The notes under the pieces: model-generated
Seen by the model: the letters and a program-made list of their open reading frames with translations, nothing else
Database searches by the model: none
What the model was told of the DNA's origin: nothing
Shown here: positions 9,001 to 15,340 of the stretch, in pieces
How positions within the stretch are numbered: the first letter of the stretch is position 1
How the letters are laid out: the number at the start of each line of letters is the position of its first letter
Source: Pseudomonas congelans
GTDB taxonomy: Bacteria; Pseudomonadota; Gammaproteobacteria; Pseudomonadales; Pseudomonadaceae
DNA length: 64,000 nucleotides
Direction of reading: 5' to 3'
Assembly (NCBI RefSeq): GCF_900103225.1
Contig: NZ_FNJH01000001.1
Coordinates: 1,083,533-1,147,532, forward strand
Translations under genes and position numbers: made by a program

Positions 9001-11940
9001 TATGACTTCCGTGCGGATGACCGCGTGGCGTTTTCTTCCAACCCGGCGTTCGACGCCAGCAGCCCGGAGATATGGGGCGCGTTGCTCAATGGCGGCCAGT
9101 CGATAATTGTCGAGCCCTCTGTGGTGCTTGAGCCGGCAGCCTTTGCCGCCTTGCTCAAACGCCATGCAGTCACGGTGATGTTCAGCTCGACCGCCTTGTT
9201 CAACCTGTATGCCGGCTTGATTCCCGAGGCCCTGGCTGGCTTGCGCATGCTGGAGTGCGGCGGCGAACGGGCGGATCCGGCGTCGTTCCGCCGAGTACGT
9301 GAGCACTCGTCTCAAGTACGCCTGTTCAACGGCTACGGCCCGACCGAGGGCACGACGTGCGCTACGCGTTACGAAGTGTTCGATGTGCAGCCGGGTACCC
9401 TGAGCCTGCCGATCGGCAAACCCAACGCCAACGTGCGCATCTATCTGCTCGACGCGTGCGGCGAGCCGGTGCCGATGGGCAGCGTCGGCGAAATCTGCAT
9501 CGGCGGTGTCGGGGTCGCGCTGGGTTACCTGAACCGCCCGGAACTGACCGCTGAACGCTTCAGCGACGACCCGTTCAGCCAGCAGGCGGGCGCGCGGCTC
9601 TATCGCACCGGCGACCTGGCGCGCTGGTTGCCGGATGGCAACCTCGACTACCTGGCGCGTAACGATGGCCAGGTGAAGGTCCGCGGCTTCCGCGTCGAAC
9701 TGGGTGAGGTCGAAAGCAGCCTGCATGGGTGCAATGGCGTGCGCAACTCCGTGGTGGTGGCACGCGAAGACAGCCCGGGCGACACGCGTCTGGTGGCTTA
9801 CTACACCGTGCATGCGGACGTTGAGGCACCCGAAGCGGAGGAACTGCGTGCCCACCTGAGCGCCGGCTTGCCGGAATACATGGTTCCGAGCGTATTCATC
9901 TGCCTGCCAGACTTGCCGCTGACGCTCAATGGCAAAGTGGATGTCCAGGCACTGCCAGCACCGACAGCGGATCAGTTCGCGAGCAGTGCGTTTGAAGCCC
10001 CGGCAGGGGAGTTGGAGATTCGTCTGGCGCAAGCCTGGGCGGAGGTACTCGAGGTGCAGCAGGTGGGACGTCATGACAGCTTCTTCAGTCTCGGCGGTCA
10101 TTCGCTGATGGCGGTGCGCCTGGTCAACCAACTGGTGCAGAGCGGCTTGTCGGTATCCCTGGCCGACGTTTTCCAGCACGCCAGCGTCGCGGCCCTGGCC
10201 AGCTTGCTGGGCAGCCGCAGCGAAGAGGTTGCAGCGCAGCTGCATGAGCAACTGGTGCCGGTGCGCACCACCGGCAACCAGCGTCCGCTGTTCCTGGTCC
10301 ACGAGTTCACCGGTCAGGATGCGCACTTCGCGGCGCTGGCGGTACACATCGACAGCGATATTCCGGTCTACGGGTTGAGCGGCATCCCGCTCGGTCAGGA
10401 ACAGTTGCGGACCATGGAATGCCTGGCAACGCGCTTGCTGGGTGCGATGCGCACTGTTCAACCGCACGGGCCTTATCGTCTGGCGGGTTGGTCGTTCGGT
10501 GGGCTTCTGGCCTACGAAATCGCCATCCAGCTGGAGGGCATGGACGAGGAGGTCGAGTTTATCGGCATGCTCGACACCTACATGCCGCGTCTGGTGGATC
10601 AGGGTCGCGAGCGCTGGGACCTGCAGACGGCCCACCGCCAGCACTTGCTGGAACACTGCGAGCAGTTCTGGAGAGCCAGAGGCGAATGTACGCAGGCCCT
10701 GCAGGCCCTTGAGCGAGTGCGTGCAGACCGGCAGGCCTTTGATTTCGTCGGGCTCCTGCAGCACTGCCGTGAACAGGGTGTGCTGCCGCCGGAGCTGGAA
10801 ATCTACACGAACGAGGGTCTTTGCCAGTACCTCGACCGAGAGGTTGCCCACGGTCATGCGCAGGCCAATTACACGGTTTACCCCAACAGCGTGCCGCTGC
10901 ACCTGTTCACGGCCATGGAGTGGCAACCCGACTCACAACGACACAGCGGCTACCTGGGCTGGGACGACGTACTGCCCGTCAGTCAGTTGCGCAGCATCAA
11001 GGTCGCGGGCGATCACTTGAGCATGATGAAGCCGCCACATATCGAGGGCCTGGGTCAGGCGATCAGCCAGGCGTTGGCTGAACTGCCCGATCGGCCACGG
11101 GGGGCTGACAACGCCCATCGGCCGTTGCTGACGATTCAGGGCGGACGTCGCGATCACGCGCCAATTTTCTGCGTACCGGGGGCAGGGGACAGTGTGACCG
11201 GCTTCATCGGCCTGGCCAATGCCCTGGGGCCGCACTGGCCGATCCACGGGCTGCAACCACGCGGGCTGGATGGGCGCACGGTGCCTTACAGCCTGGTGGA
11301 AACCGCCGCCGAGGCTTACCTGCAAGCACTCGACAGCACTCATCCCGAAGGGCCGGTGCATCTGCTCGGTCATTCGTTCGGCGGCTGGGTGGCCTTTGAA
11401 ATGGCCCAGCGCCTGACGGCACGTGGCCGCGAAGTGGCTTCGCTGACACTGATCGACAGTGAGTCGCCGGGCGGTAACAGCGTGGTGGGCAAACCTTACA
11501 CCGCGATAGGCGTATTGGAACGTTTGATCGAAACCATGGAGCTGGCTGCGGGCAAGTCGCTGGGCATCGATCGCACGGCCTTCCGGACCCAGGGCGATAT
11601 CGGCCAGATGCGTTTGTTGCATGCCGGAATGGTGCGGGCAGGGATGTTGCCGCAGCGTTCGTCGCCGGACGCGATGCGTGGGCCTGCGCGAGCCTTCGGT
11701 ACGGCGTTGCGCACTCGTTATCAGCCGTCGCAAATCTACACCGGACCGGTGCGTCTGGTGCTGGCTGATGACCCGGTGCTGGATGCGGCGGGCAATCAGC
11801 GCGAACAGCAGGCGATGGTCAGCGGCTGGCGCCGGTGTGCCCCGGACCTCACTGTCTGGCGTGGCCCGGGCAACCATTTCACCATCCTAAAGGCGCAGCA
11901 TGTACAGCATCTGGCGAACTGGTGGCTACCCCATGAATAG
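1..11940 (+). CDS. sypC: Non-ribosomal peptide synthetase, 3' part (syringopeptin synthetase SypC-like), tandem thioesterases
   Basis: The reading frame is open from base 1, so the true start lies upstream; about 3979 residues are visible. Domain order: tail of an adenylation (A) domain (YRTGDL), carrier domain (Ser codon 532), then three C-A-T modules with condensation motifs HHIVSDG at 1096, 4300 and 7504, A-domain YTSGSTG motifs at about 2527, 5731 and 8923, and carrier Ser codons at 3736, 6940 and 10102. Two thioesterases follow, with nucleophile motifs GWSFGG (Ser 10492) and GHSFGG (Ser 11374). Aligned by eye to GrsA, the second and third A domains both give D-L-E-H-N-T-T-V-S-K, which I recall as a diaminobutyrate (Dab) code. 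The last A domain gives D-A-P-F-E-G-G-T-C-K, which I do not recognise. Dab-Dab-aromatic is the known C-terminus of syringopeptins and fuscopeptins, and tandem TEs are typical of Pseudomonas lipopeptide release. The family is confident; the exact product (syringopeptin or another peptin) is inferred from the neighbours. Confidence 0.9.
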   Translation, partial: PFSQQPAARMYRTGDLGRYLPDGNIEYLGRNDDQVKIRGFRIELGEIDARLAKHPAVHEAVVNAREDVPGDKRLVAYYTLSAGHASVDIDSLRGWLQEQLPAHMIPVAYVLLDALPLTPNGKLDRKALPAPDADALIRRGYEAPQGETETLLAGIWSDLLSVERISRHDQFFELGGHSLLAMRLISQIRQQLGVELSLAALFAHPELSALALAIARAGRSILPDIVPVARDQVWPLSFGQQRLWFLAQMEGASAAYHMPVGLSLRGELDRAAMQRALERIVARHEGLRTTFMKGDDEQPLQRISPADAGFNLQLHDLQGLVDAREKLQALASEESLQGFDLEQGPLIRGRLIRMAEDHHVLLLTMHHIVSDGWSIGVLTRELAALYAAFSQGQDDPLAPLALHYLDYAVWQRRWLSGDLLQQQSDYWQQTLADAPALLMLPTDRVRPAQQDYAGAMLPVVFDEDLTRGLKALSQRHGSTLFMTVMAAWAALLGRLSGQDDVVIGTPVANRTRSETEGLVGLFVNTLAIRVDLSDKPTAETLLARVRTNTLGAQDHQDLPFEQVVEVIKPVRSLSHSPVFQAMLSWQDMGGGDLALGDLQLESLSAGHTLSKFDLSLDIGEAQGQLFGSLEYATALFDESTIARYLGYLQRLLHAMVADDRQVLEHVPLLDTVERKHLLVDLNATDVPYPQDSTIHQLFEEKVQAQPDAIAVAFQAQRLSYAELNRQANRLAHHLIGLGIGPDDRVAICVERGVKMIVGLLGVLKAGAAYVPLDPAYPAERLAYMIDDSQPAALLTQRGLQERLPALCMPLVLLDDDHCQGFTECDDNPVVATLGVRNLAYVIYTSGSTGNPKGVMIEHRGLVNYSVDAARLFGLSQSDTVLQQNTLNFDLSVEEIFPALLAGATLAPSREIFGSEGTENHGIYPTVLHLTAAHWHTLVAEWHNQPQAAEQRLAEVRLINVTGDALSAQKLKLWDEVRPAHTRLINTYGPTEATVSCTAAYVSHDALAGSEGSGNATIGKPMANTRIYLLDEHQQPVPYGVAGEIFIGGDGVARGYLNLAEVNAERFLADPFSNSRDARMYKTGDLARYMADGRIEYLGRNDFQVKVRGFRIELGEIEARLGSCKGVKEAVVIAREDNPGEKRLVAYVIAQPQANVDVARLRAELAPQLAEYMLPSAFVLLDALPLTPNRKLDRKALPAPADNAFASREHVAPQGTSEKALAQIWKNLLNLEALGRHDHFFELGGHSLLAMRLISQVRQRMGVELSLADIFAQPELAALAQVVAHAAGSSQQPIVPVSRDQSLPLSFAQQRLWFLAQLDGGSAAYHIPAGLRLRGSLDQDALKRALDRIVARHEALRTTFIQEQDQDPLQRIAPADIGFSLQLQVLTGQADAEQQLLAIAAEEAEQGFDLLNGPLVRGRLVCLADDDHVLLVTMHHIVSDGWSAGVLTRELGLLYAAFSEGAEDPLPALPVQYADYALWQRNWLSGDVLQQQRQYWQQTLAGAPALLTLPSDRPRPAQQDYSGQLLGLVLDADLTRGLKALSQRHGSSLFMTVMAAWAALLGRLAGQDDVVIGTPVANRMRAEVEDLIGFFVNTLAVRVDLSGRPSVQSLLQQVKQQTLAAQANQDLPFEQVVEVVRPQRSLSHSPIFQAMLSWQNNEASDLALGDMTLQGVAVAGHTAKFDLTLDMTEVGDQLIGTLEYATALFDESTLQRYMGYFQRLLEAMVADDRQLLEQVPLLDAVERQHLLVGLNATDVPYPQDCTIHQLFEEKVQTQPDAIAVVFEAQRLSYAELNRQANRLAHHLIGLGIGPDYRVAICVERGVEMMIGLLGVLKAGAAYVPLDPAYPAERLAYMINDSQPTALLTQRDLQKRLPTLALPLVLLDDDQRNTFTERNDNPVVEALGVRNLAYVIYTSGSTGNPKGVMIEHRGLVNYSIDAARLFALSQSDTVLQQNTLNFDLSVEEIFPALLAGATLAPSREIFGSEGTETQGIQPSVLHLTAAHWHTLVAEWHNQPQAAMQRLAEVRLINVTGDALSAQKLKLWDEVRPAHTRLINTYGPTEATVSCTAAYVSHDAVTGSEGSGNATIGKPMANTRIYLLDAHQQPVPYGVAGEIFIGGDGVARGYLNLAEVNAERFLADPFSNDPDARMYKTGDLARYMVDGRIEYLGRNDFQVKVRGFRIELGEIEARLGNCAGVKEAVVIAREDNPGDKRLVAYVVAQPDMHLTAASLRTELAPQLAEYMLPSAFVILDALPLTPNRKLDRNALPAPQAEAFASREHVQPQGDTEMALAQIWQNLLDLEQVGRHDQFFELGGHSLLAMRLISQVRQHLGVELGLADIFAQPELAAMARILAEAKGSVQPPIVPVSRDQALPLSFSQQRLWFLAQLEGGSAAYHIPAGLRLSGTLDKPALERALDRIVARHEVLRTTFVQEQDQDPVQHIAAADIGFSLQLQVLNGQADAEEQLLAITTEEANEGFDLLNGPLVRGRLVRMAEDDHVLLVTMHHIVSDGWSADVLTRELGMLYAAFSAGADDPLPALPVQYADYAVWQRNWLSGDVLQQQRQYWQQTLGGAPALLTLPTDRPRPAQQDYSGNIRGLVLDAELTRGLKALSQRHGSTLFMTVMVAWASLLGRLAGQDDVVIGTPVANRLRAEVEDLIGFFVNTLAIRIDLSGAPSVEALMQQVKRQTLAAQSHQDLPFEQVVEVVRPQRSLSHSPIFQAMLSWQNNETSDLALGNMNLQGVAVNDHTAKFDLVLDMTEVGDQLVGTLEYATALFDESTMVRYLGYFQRVLEAMVANEHRILENVPLVDAVERQHLLTGLNATDRAYPQGQLMHRLFEAQAASRPQALAARQGEQTLTYAELDSHANALAQYLRQRGVQAGTRVAILLDRSVELLTSMLATLKCGAAYLALDRLAPEERVRFMLEDSDATLLLTRSELTAPETTPRLDLDTLDLSAINQGPVALADEGAGETPACIIYTSGSTGLPKGVIVTHNGIVRLVRDNYDFRADDRVAFSSNPAFDASSPEIWGALLNGGQSIIVEPSVVLEPAAFAALLKRHAVTVMFSSTALFNLYAGLIPEALAGLRMLECGGERADPASFRRVREHSSQVRLFNGYGPTEGTTCATRYEVFDVQPGTLSLPIGKPNANVRIYLLDACGEPVPMGSVGEICIGGVGVALGYLNRPELTAERFSDDPFSQQAGARLYRTGDLARWLPDGNLDYLARNDGQVKVRGFRVELGEVESSLHGCNGVRNSVVVAREDSPGDTRLVAYYTVHADVEAPEAEELRAHLSAGLPEYMVPSVFICLPDLPLTLNGKVDVQALPAPTADQFASSAFEAPAGELEIRLAQAWAEVLEVQQVGRHDSFFSLGGHSLMAVRLVNQLVQSGLSVSLADVFQHASVAALASLLGSRSEEVAAQLHEQLVPVRTTGNQRPLFLVHEFTGQDAHFAALAVHIDSDIPVYGLSGIPLGQEQLRTMECLATRLLGAMRTVQPHGPYRLAGWSFGGLLAYEIAIQLEGMDEEVEFIGMLDTYMPRLVDQGRERWDLQTAHRQHLLEHCEQFWRARGECTQALQALERVRADRQAFDFVGLLQHCREQGVLPPELEIYTNEGLCQYLDREVAHGHAQANYTVYPNSVPLHLFTAMEWQPDSQRHSGYLGWDDVLPVSQLRSIKVAGDHLSMMKPPHIEGLGQAISQALAELPDRPRGADNAHRPLLTIQGGRRDHAPIFCVPGAGDSVTGFIGLANALGPHWPIHGLQPRGLDGRTVPYSLVETAAEAYLQALDSTHPEGPVHLLGHSFGGWVAFEMAQRLTARGREVASLTLIDSESPGGNSVVGKPYTAIGVLERLIETMELAAGKSLGIDRTAFRTQGDIGQMRLLHAGMVRAGMLPQRSSPDAMRGPARAFGTALRTRYQPSQIYTGPVRLVLADDPVLDAAGNQREQQAMVSGWRRCAPDLTVWRGPGNHFTILKAQHVQHLANWWLPHE
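2041..8448 (+). repeat. Two tandem NRPS modules of exactly 3204 bp
   Basis: The codons opening each linker (Leu-Asn-Ala-Thr-Asp) fall at 2041, 5245 and 8449, a spacing of exactly 3204 bp. Unit 1 (2041-5244) and unit 2 (5245-8448) each encode A-T-C and are very similar at both protein and DNA level, down to the same specificity residues. The carrier serines at 532, 3736 and 6940 keep the same period. This indicates a recent module duplication or ongoing gene conversion. The third step (6940 to 10102) is shorter, 3162 bp, and carries a different A domain. Confidence 0.85.
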
Positions 11941-11955
11941 CGTCGTTTCTTCAAG

Positions 11956-11975
11956 CCCGGCGGCTGATCGCCGGG
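11956..11975 (+). other. 7-bp hairpin between the NRPS gene and pseE
   Basis: Perfect arms CCCGGCG and CGCCGGG flank a 6-base loop, 16 bases after the NRPS stop and 28 before the pseE start. No T-run follows, so an intrinsic terminator is unlikely. It could be an RNA-stabilising or attenuating hairpin within one transcript. Confidence 0.4.
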
Positions 11976-12003
11976 TCAATCCTCAACACATTCGTGGCTT
12001 TCT

Positions 12004-13161
12004 ATGAAAAAGTTGAAGTTTCGCAAAGTGCTCATTGTTGTTGTGCTGTTGGTTCTGGCAGCGGGTATTGCCTACAGCATCCAGTCCCCGGAAAAGCCAC
12101 CGGAGTATCTGACTGCCAAGGTCGAACGCACCGATATCGAAAACTCCGTGCTGGCCAGCGGGGTGCTGCAGGGCATAAAGCAGGTTGACGTCGGCGCGCA
12201 GGTCTCGGGCCAGCTCAAGTCACTGAAGGTCAATCTGGGTGACAAGGTCAAACAAGGTCAGTGGCTGGCGGAAATCGATCCCGTGGTGCTGCAGAACACC
12301 CTGCGCCAGTCGCAGGTCAACGAACAGAACCTGATCGCCCAGAAGGACGCGGCTGTTGCACAGCTCAAGGACGCCAAAGCCATTTACCAACGCTACAAGC
12401 AACTGCGTGCGGATGACGCGATCTCGCAAAAGGACTTCGATACGGCGCAATCGGACTTCGAGGTCCGCAGTGCCAACCTGCGCTCGCTGGAGGCACAAGT
12501 GCGCGACGCAAGAATCCAGATCGAGACCGCCAGGATCAACCTGGGCTACACCCGCATCGTCGCACCGATCAGCGGTGATGTAGTGGGTATCGTGACGCAG
12601 GAAGGGCAGACCGTGATCGCCAGCCAACTGACGCCGGTGATTCTCAAACTGGCGGATCTGGATACCATGACCGTCAAGGCGCAGGTCTCAGAGGCTGACG
12701 TGATTCATATCACCCCAGGGCAAGAGGTCTATTTCACCATCCTCGGCGATGCCGAAAAACGCTATTACGCCAAGCTGAAAGGCACGGAACCGGCGCCGCA
12801 GAACTTCCTTGACGCGCAGTCCGGCAACGCCAGCAAGCCGAACAGTGCAGTGTTTTACAACGCATTGTTCGACGTCCCCAACCCGGATCACCGCCTGCGT
12901 ATTTCTATGACCGCCCAAGTACATATCGTGCGTGAAAAGGCCAAGGACGTACTGACTGTGCCTGTTGCAGCCTTGGGCGACAAGAACGGCGACGGCACCT
13001 TCCCGGTGCGCGTGATGGACGAGCAGGGCCAGGCTCAAAGCCGCAATGTGCAGACCGGCATCAACAACAACGTGCGGGTCGAAATCAAGAATGGCCTTGC
13101 CGAGGGTGACCAGGTGGTGATCGGTGAACCGTCGGCCACACCAGCGGCAACGGGGGCCTGA
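12004..13161 (+). CDS. pseE: Periplasmic adaptor of MacAB-type lipopeptide exporter (PseE-like)
   Basis: A 385-residue HlyD/MacA-type membrane fusion protein. One N-terminal membrane anchor (about residues 7-26) is followed by a lipoyl half (GAQVSGQLKSL), a long coiled-coil hairpin rich in Gln, Ala and Lys (about 90-175), the second lipoyl half (TRIVAPISGDVVGI) and beta-barrel regions. It bridges the MacB-type permease in the inner membrane and an outer-membrane channel, letting a periplasmic or inner-membrane lipopeptide leave the cell. It starts 63 bases after the synthetase and ends 2 bases before pseF, so it is co-transcribed with pseF at least. A MacA/MacB pair directly after a tandem-TE synthetase is standard for Pseudomonas lipopeptides; PseEF is the name used at the syr-syp island. 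The start has only a weak ribosome-binding site. Confidence 0.9.
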   Translation: MKKLKFRKVLIVVVLLVLAAGIAYSIQSPEKPPEYLTAKVERTDIENSVLASGVLQGIKQVDVGAQVSGQLKSLKVNLGDKVKQGQWLAEIDPVVLQNTLRQSQVNEQNLIAQKDAAVAQLKDAKAIYQRYKQLRADDAISQKDFDTAQSDFEVRSANLRSLEAQVRDARIQIETARINLGYTRIVAPISGDVVGIVTQEGQTVIASQLTPVILKLADLDTMTVKAQVSEADVIHITPGQEVYFTILGDAEKRYYAKLKGTEPAPQNFLDAQSGNASKPNSAVFYNALFDVPNPDHRLRISMTAQVHIVREKAKDVLTVPVAALGDKNGDGTFPVRVMDEQGQAQSRNVQTGINNNVRVEIKNGLAEGDQVVIGEPSATPAATGA

Positions 13162-13163
13162 CC

Positions 13164-15125
13164 ATGAGTCGAGCTCTCCTGGAACTCAAGGGTGTCACCC
13201 GTCGTTTCGTTGCCGGCGAGAAGGACTTCATCGCGCTGAATGACATCAACCTCACGATCAATGCCGGCGAACTGATTGCCATTACCGGAGCCTCGGGTTC
13301 CGGCAAGTCAACGCTGATGAACGTGCTGGGTTGTCTGGACCACGCCGCCAGCGGCAGTTACAAGGTCGACGGACGTGAAACCGGTACGCTGACCGAGGAT
13401 GAGCTGGCAGAGCTGCGCCGCGATCACTTCGGTTTCATTTTTCAGCGTTATCACCTGTTACCGCACCTGGCGGCGATCCAGAACGTCGAAATGCCGGCCA
13501 TCTACGCAGGCACCGGCAAGAGCATGCGCGTGGAGCGCGCGCAGAAGCTGCTCGAGCGTCTGGGCCTTTCCGGGCATCTGGAGCATCGGCCGAGCCAGTT
13601 GTCAGGCGGCCAGCAGCAGCGGGTGAGCATCGCCCGGGCGCTGATGAACGGCGGCGAGATCATTCTGGCCGACGAACCCACCGGGGCCCTCGACAGCGTG
13701 AGCGGCAAGGAGGTGATGAACATCCTTCTCGAGCTCAACAGCGCCGGGCACACGGTGATCCTGGTGACCCACGACGAGAAGGTTGCAGCGCACGCCGAGC
13801 GCATCATCGAAATGCGTGACGGCGAGATCATCGCCGACCGGGTCAACACCGCTCGCCCGATCATCAACGAAAAAACCACCGAGCGCCTGCCGAGCAAACC
13901 CAGGCAGGGCAACCGGCTGATGGCCAACATCGGCCTGTTCCAGGAGGCCTTCGTCATGGCGTGGGTGGCGCTGATCTCGCATCGCATGCGCACGCTGCTG
14001 ACCATGCTCGGGATCATCATCGGCATCACCTCGGTGGTGTCGATCGTTGCGATCGGCGAAGGGGCCAAGCGTTATGTGCTCAAGGACATCGAGGCTATCG
14101 GCAGCAACACCATCGAGGTGTTCCCGGGCAGTGACTTTGGCGACACCAAGTCAATGGATATACAGACCCTGGCGCTGTCCGATGTGACGGCGTTGAGCAG
14201 CCAGTACTACATCGACAGCGCCACGCCGAATATCGGCCGCAACCTGCTGGTGCGCTACCGTAACATCGACGTATCGGCGACGGTGAGCGGGGTCAGCCCG
14301 AGCTACTTCCAGGTGCGTGGCACCAGGATGGGCTCCGGGGTGGGGTTCAACAAGGATGACGCCAGGCGGCAGGCGCAAGTGGTGGTGATCGATTACAACA
14401 CGCGGATTCGCCTGTTCGGCCCCAAGGCCGACCCGCTGGGCCAGGTGATCCTGGTGGGTAACCTGCCCTGTACGGTGATCGGCGTGACTGAGAACAAAAA
14501 GAACATCTTCGACACCAGCAAGAATCTGAATATCTGGATGCCCTACGAAACCGCTTCTGGCCGCCTGCTGGGTCAGAGCTACCTGGACAGCATCACCGTG
14601 CGGGTCAAGGACGGGCAGCCGAGCAAGGTGGTCGAGGACAACGTCAACAAGCTGCTGCAAAAGCGGCACGGGACCAAGGACTTCTTTACCTACAACCTCG
14701 ACAGCGTGATGCAAACGGTGCAGAAGACCAGCCAGTCGCTGGCCCTGTTGCTGTCGTTGATCGCGGTCATCTCGCTGGCGGTCGGCGGTATCGGGGTGAT
14801 GAACATCATGCTGGTGTCAGTCACGGAACGCACGCGCGAGATCGGCATTCGCATGGCAGTCGGGGCACGCCAGTCGGATATCCGTCAGCAGTTTCTGGTG
14901 GAAGCGGTAATGGTCTGCCTGATAGGTGGGGTGATCGGCATCGGCCTGTCATTCGTGATCGGCTATGTATTTTCACTGCTGGTCAAGGAATGGCAGATGG
15001 TGTTCTCCGTGGGTTCGATTGTCACTGCGTTCATCTGCTCGACATTGATCGGCATCGTCTTCGGCTTCGTACCGGCACGTAACGCGGCACAGCTCGATCC
15101 GATCGAGGCACTGGCACGCGATTGA
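13164..15125 (+). CDS. pseF: MacB-type ABC exporter, ATPase fused to permease (PseF-like)
   Basis: A 653-residue protein. The N-terminal ATPase has a Walker A (GASGSGKST, about residue 42), the signature LSGGQQQR (about 147), a Walker B ending in DEPTGALDS, and an H-loop histidine in VTHDE. It continues into the MacB permease half: a first membrane helix at about 275-295 (LLTMLGIIIGITSVV), a large periplasmic domain, and three C-terminal FtsX-like helices, with the conserved VTERTREIGIRMAVGAR stretch between the first two. Members couple ATP hydrolysis to mechanical transfer of periplasmic substrates through MacA and an outer-membrane channel. The gene begins 2 bases after pseE and ends at a complex inverted repeat. 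The expected cargo, from context, is the lipopeptide made by the upstream synthetase. Confidence 0.92.
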   Translation: MSRALLELKGVTRRFVAGEKDFIALNDINLTINAGELIAITGASGSGKSTLMNVLGCLDHAASGSYKVDGRETGTLTEDELAELRRDHFGFIFQRYHLLPHLAAIQNVEMPAIYAGTGKSMRVERAQKLLERLGLSGHLEHRPSQLSGGQQQRVSIARALMNGGEIILADEPTGALDSVSGKEVMNILLELNSAGHTVILVTHDEKVAAHAERIIEMRDGEIIADRVNTARPIINEKTTERLPSKPRQGNRLMANIGLFQEAFVMAWVALISHRMRTLLTMLGIIIGITSVVSIVAIGEGAKRYVLKDIEAIGSNTIEVFPGSDFGDTKSMDIQTLALSDVTALSSQYYIDSATPNIGRNLLVRYRNIDVSATVSGVSPSYFQVRGTRMGSGVGFNKDDARRQAQVVVIDYNTRIRLFGPKADPLGQVILVGNLPCTVIGVTENKKNIFDTSKNLNIWMPYETASGRLLGQSYLDSITVRVKDGQPSKVVEDNVNKLLQKRHGTKDFFTYNLDSVMQTVQKTSQSLALLLSLIAVISLAVGGIGVMNIMLVSVTERTREIGIRMAVGARQSDIRQQFLVEAVMVCLIGGVIGIGLSFVIGYVFSLLVKEWQMVFSVGSIVTAFICSTLIGIVFGFVPARNAAQLDPIEALARD

Positions 15126-15175
15126 CAGGGGGGTTGCAGGACAAGGATGTCCTGCCCAACGGAGAGTAACCCCTG
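15126..15175. repeat. Nested inverted repeat immediately after the pseF stop
   Basis: The outer arms CAGGGG (15126-15131) and CCCCTG (15170-15175) enclose a perfect inner hairpin, GCAGGAC-AAGGAT-GTCCTGC (15136-15155). It begins at the base after the stop codon and lies between convergent genes pseF and dat. There is no clear T-run on either strand, so a bidirectional or Rho-assisted end, or an mRNA 3' stabiliser, is more likely than a classical terminator. Confidence 0.5.
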
Positions 15176-15285
15176 TGCGTGACCGCGCACTGAACGACGC
15201 CTGCGGCCGGAGTGAAAAAGATCGGCGTATGACACCTCGACGCAGGAGGCTTCAGGACAGGGATCGGGTTCGTGAGGGGCTCATA

Positions 15286-15309
15286 CAGCCGACGGCTATC
15301 TGTCGGCTG
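15286..15309. repeat. 8-bp inverted repeat between convergent pseF and dat
   Basis: CAGCCGAC and GTCGGCTG are separated by 8 bases, 32 bases beyond the dat stop on its strand. It is GC-rich and may help end transcription from either side, but no T-run is present. Confidence 0.4.
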
Positions 15310-15340
15310 CATCAGCCTCTCGAGCAAGCTTTGCGAGGGA

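Noticed and set aside
8854..10926. A 690-codon open frame on the minus strand inside the NRPS gene
   Set aside because: Same reason: a shadow of the last A-T-TE region, with low-complexity Arg/His/Gln-rich composition.
11941..12003. A second syr-syp box in front of pseE
   Set aside because: The dyad CCCGGCG/CGCCGGG has the 6-base spacing but lacks the TGTC/GACA outer bases.
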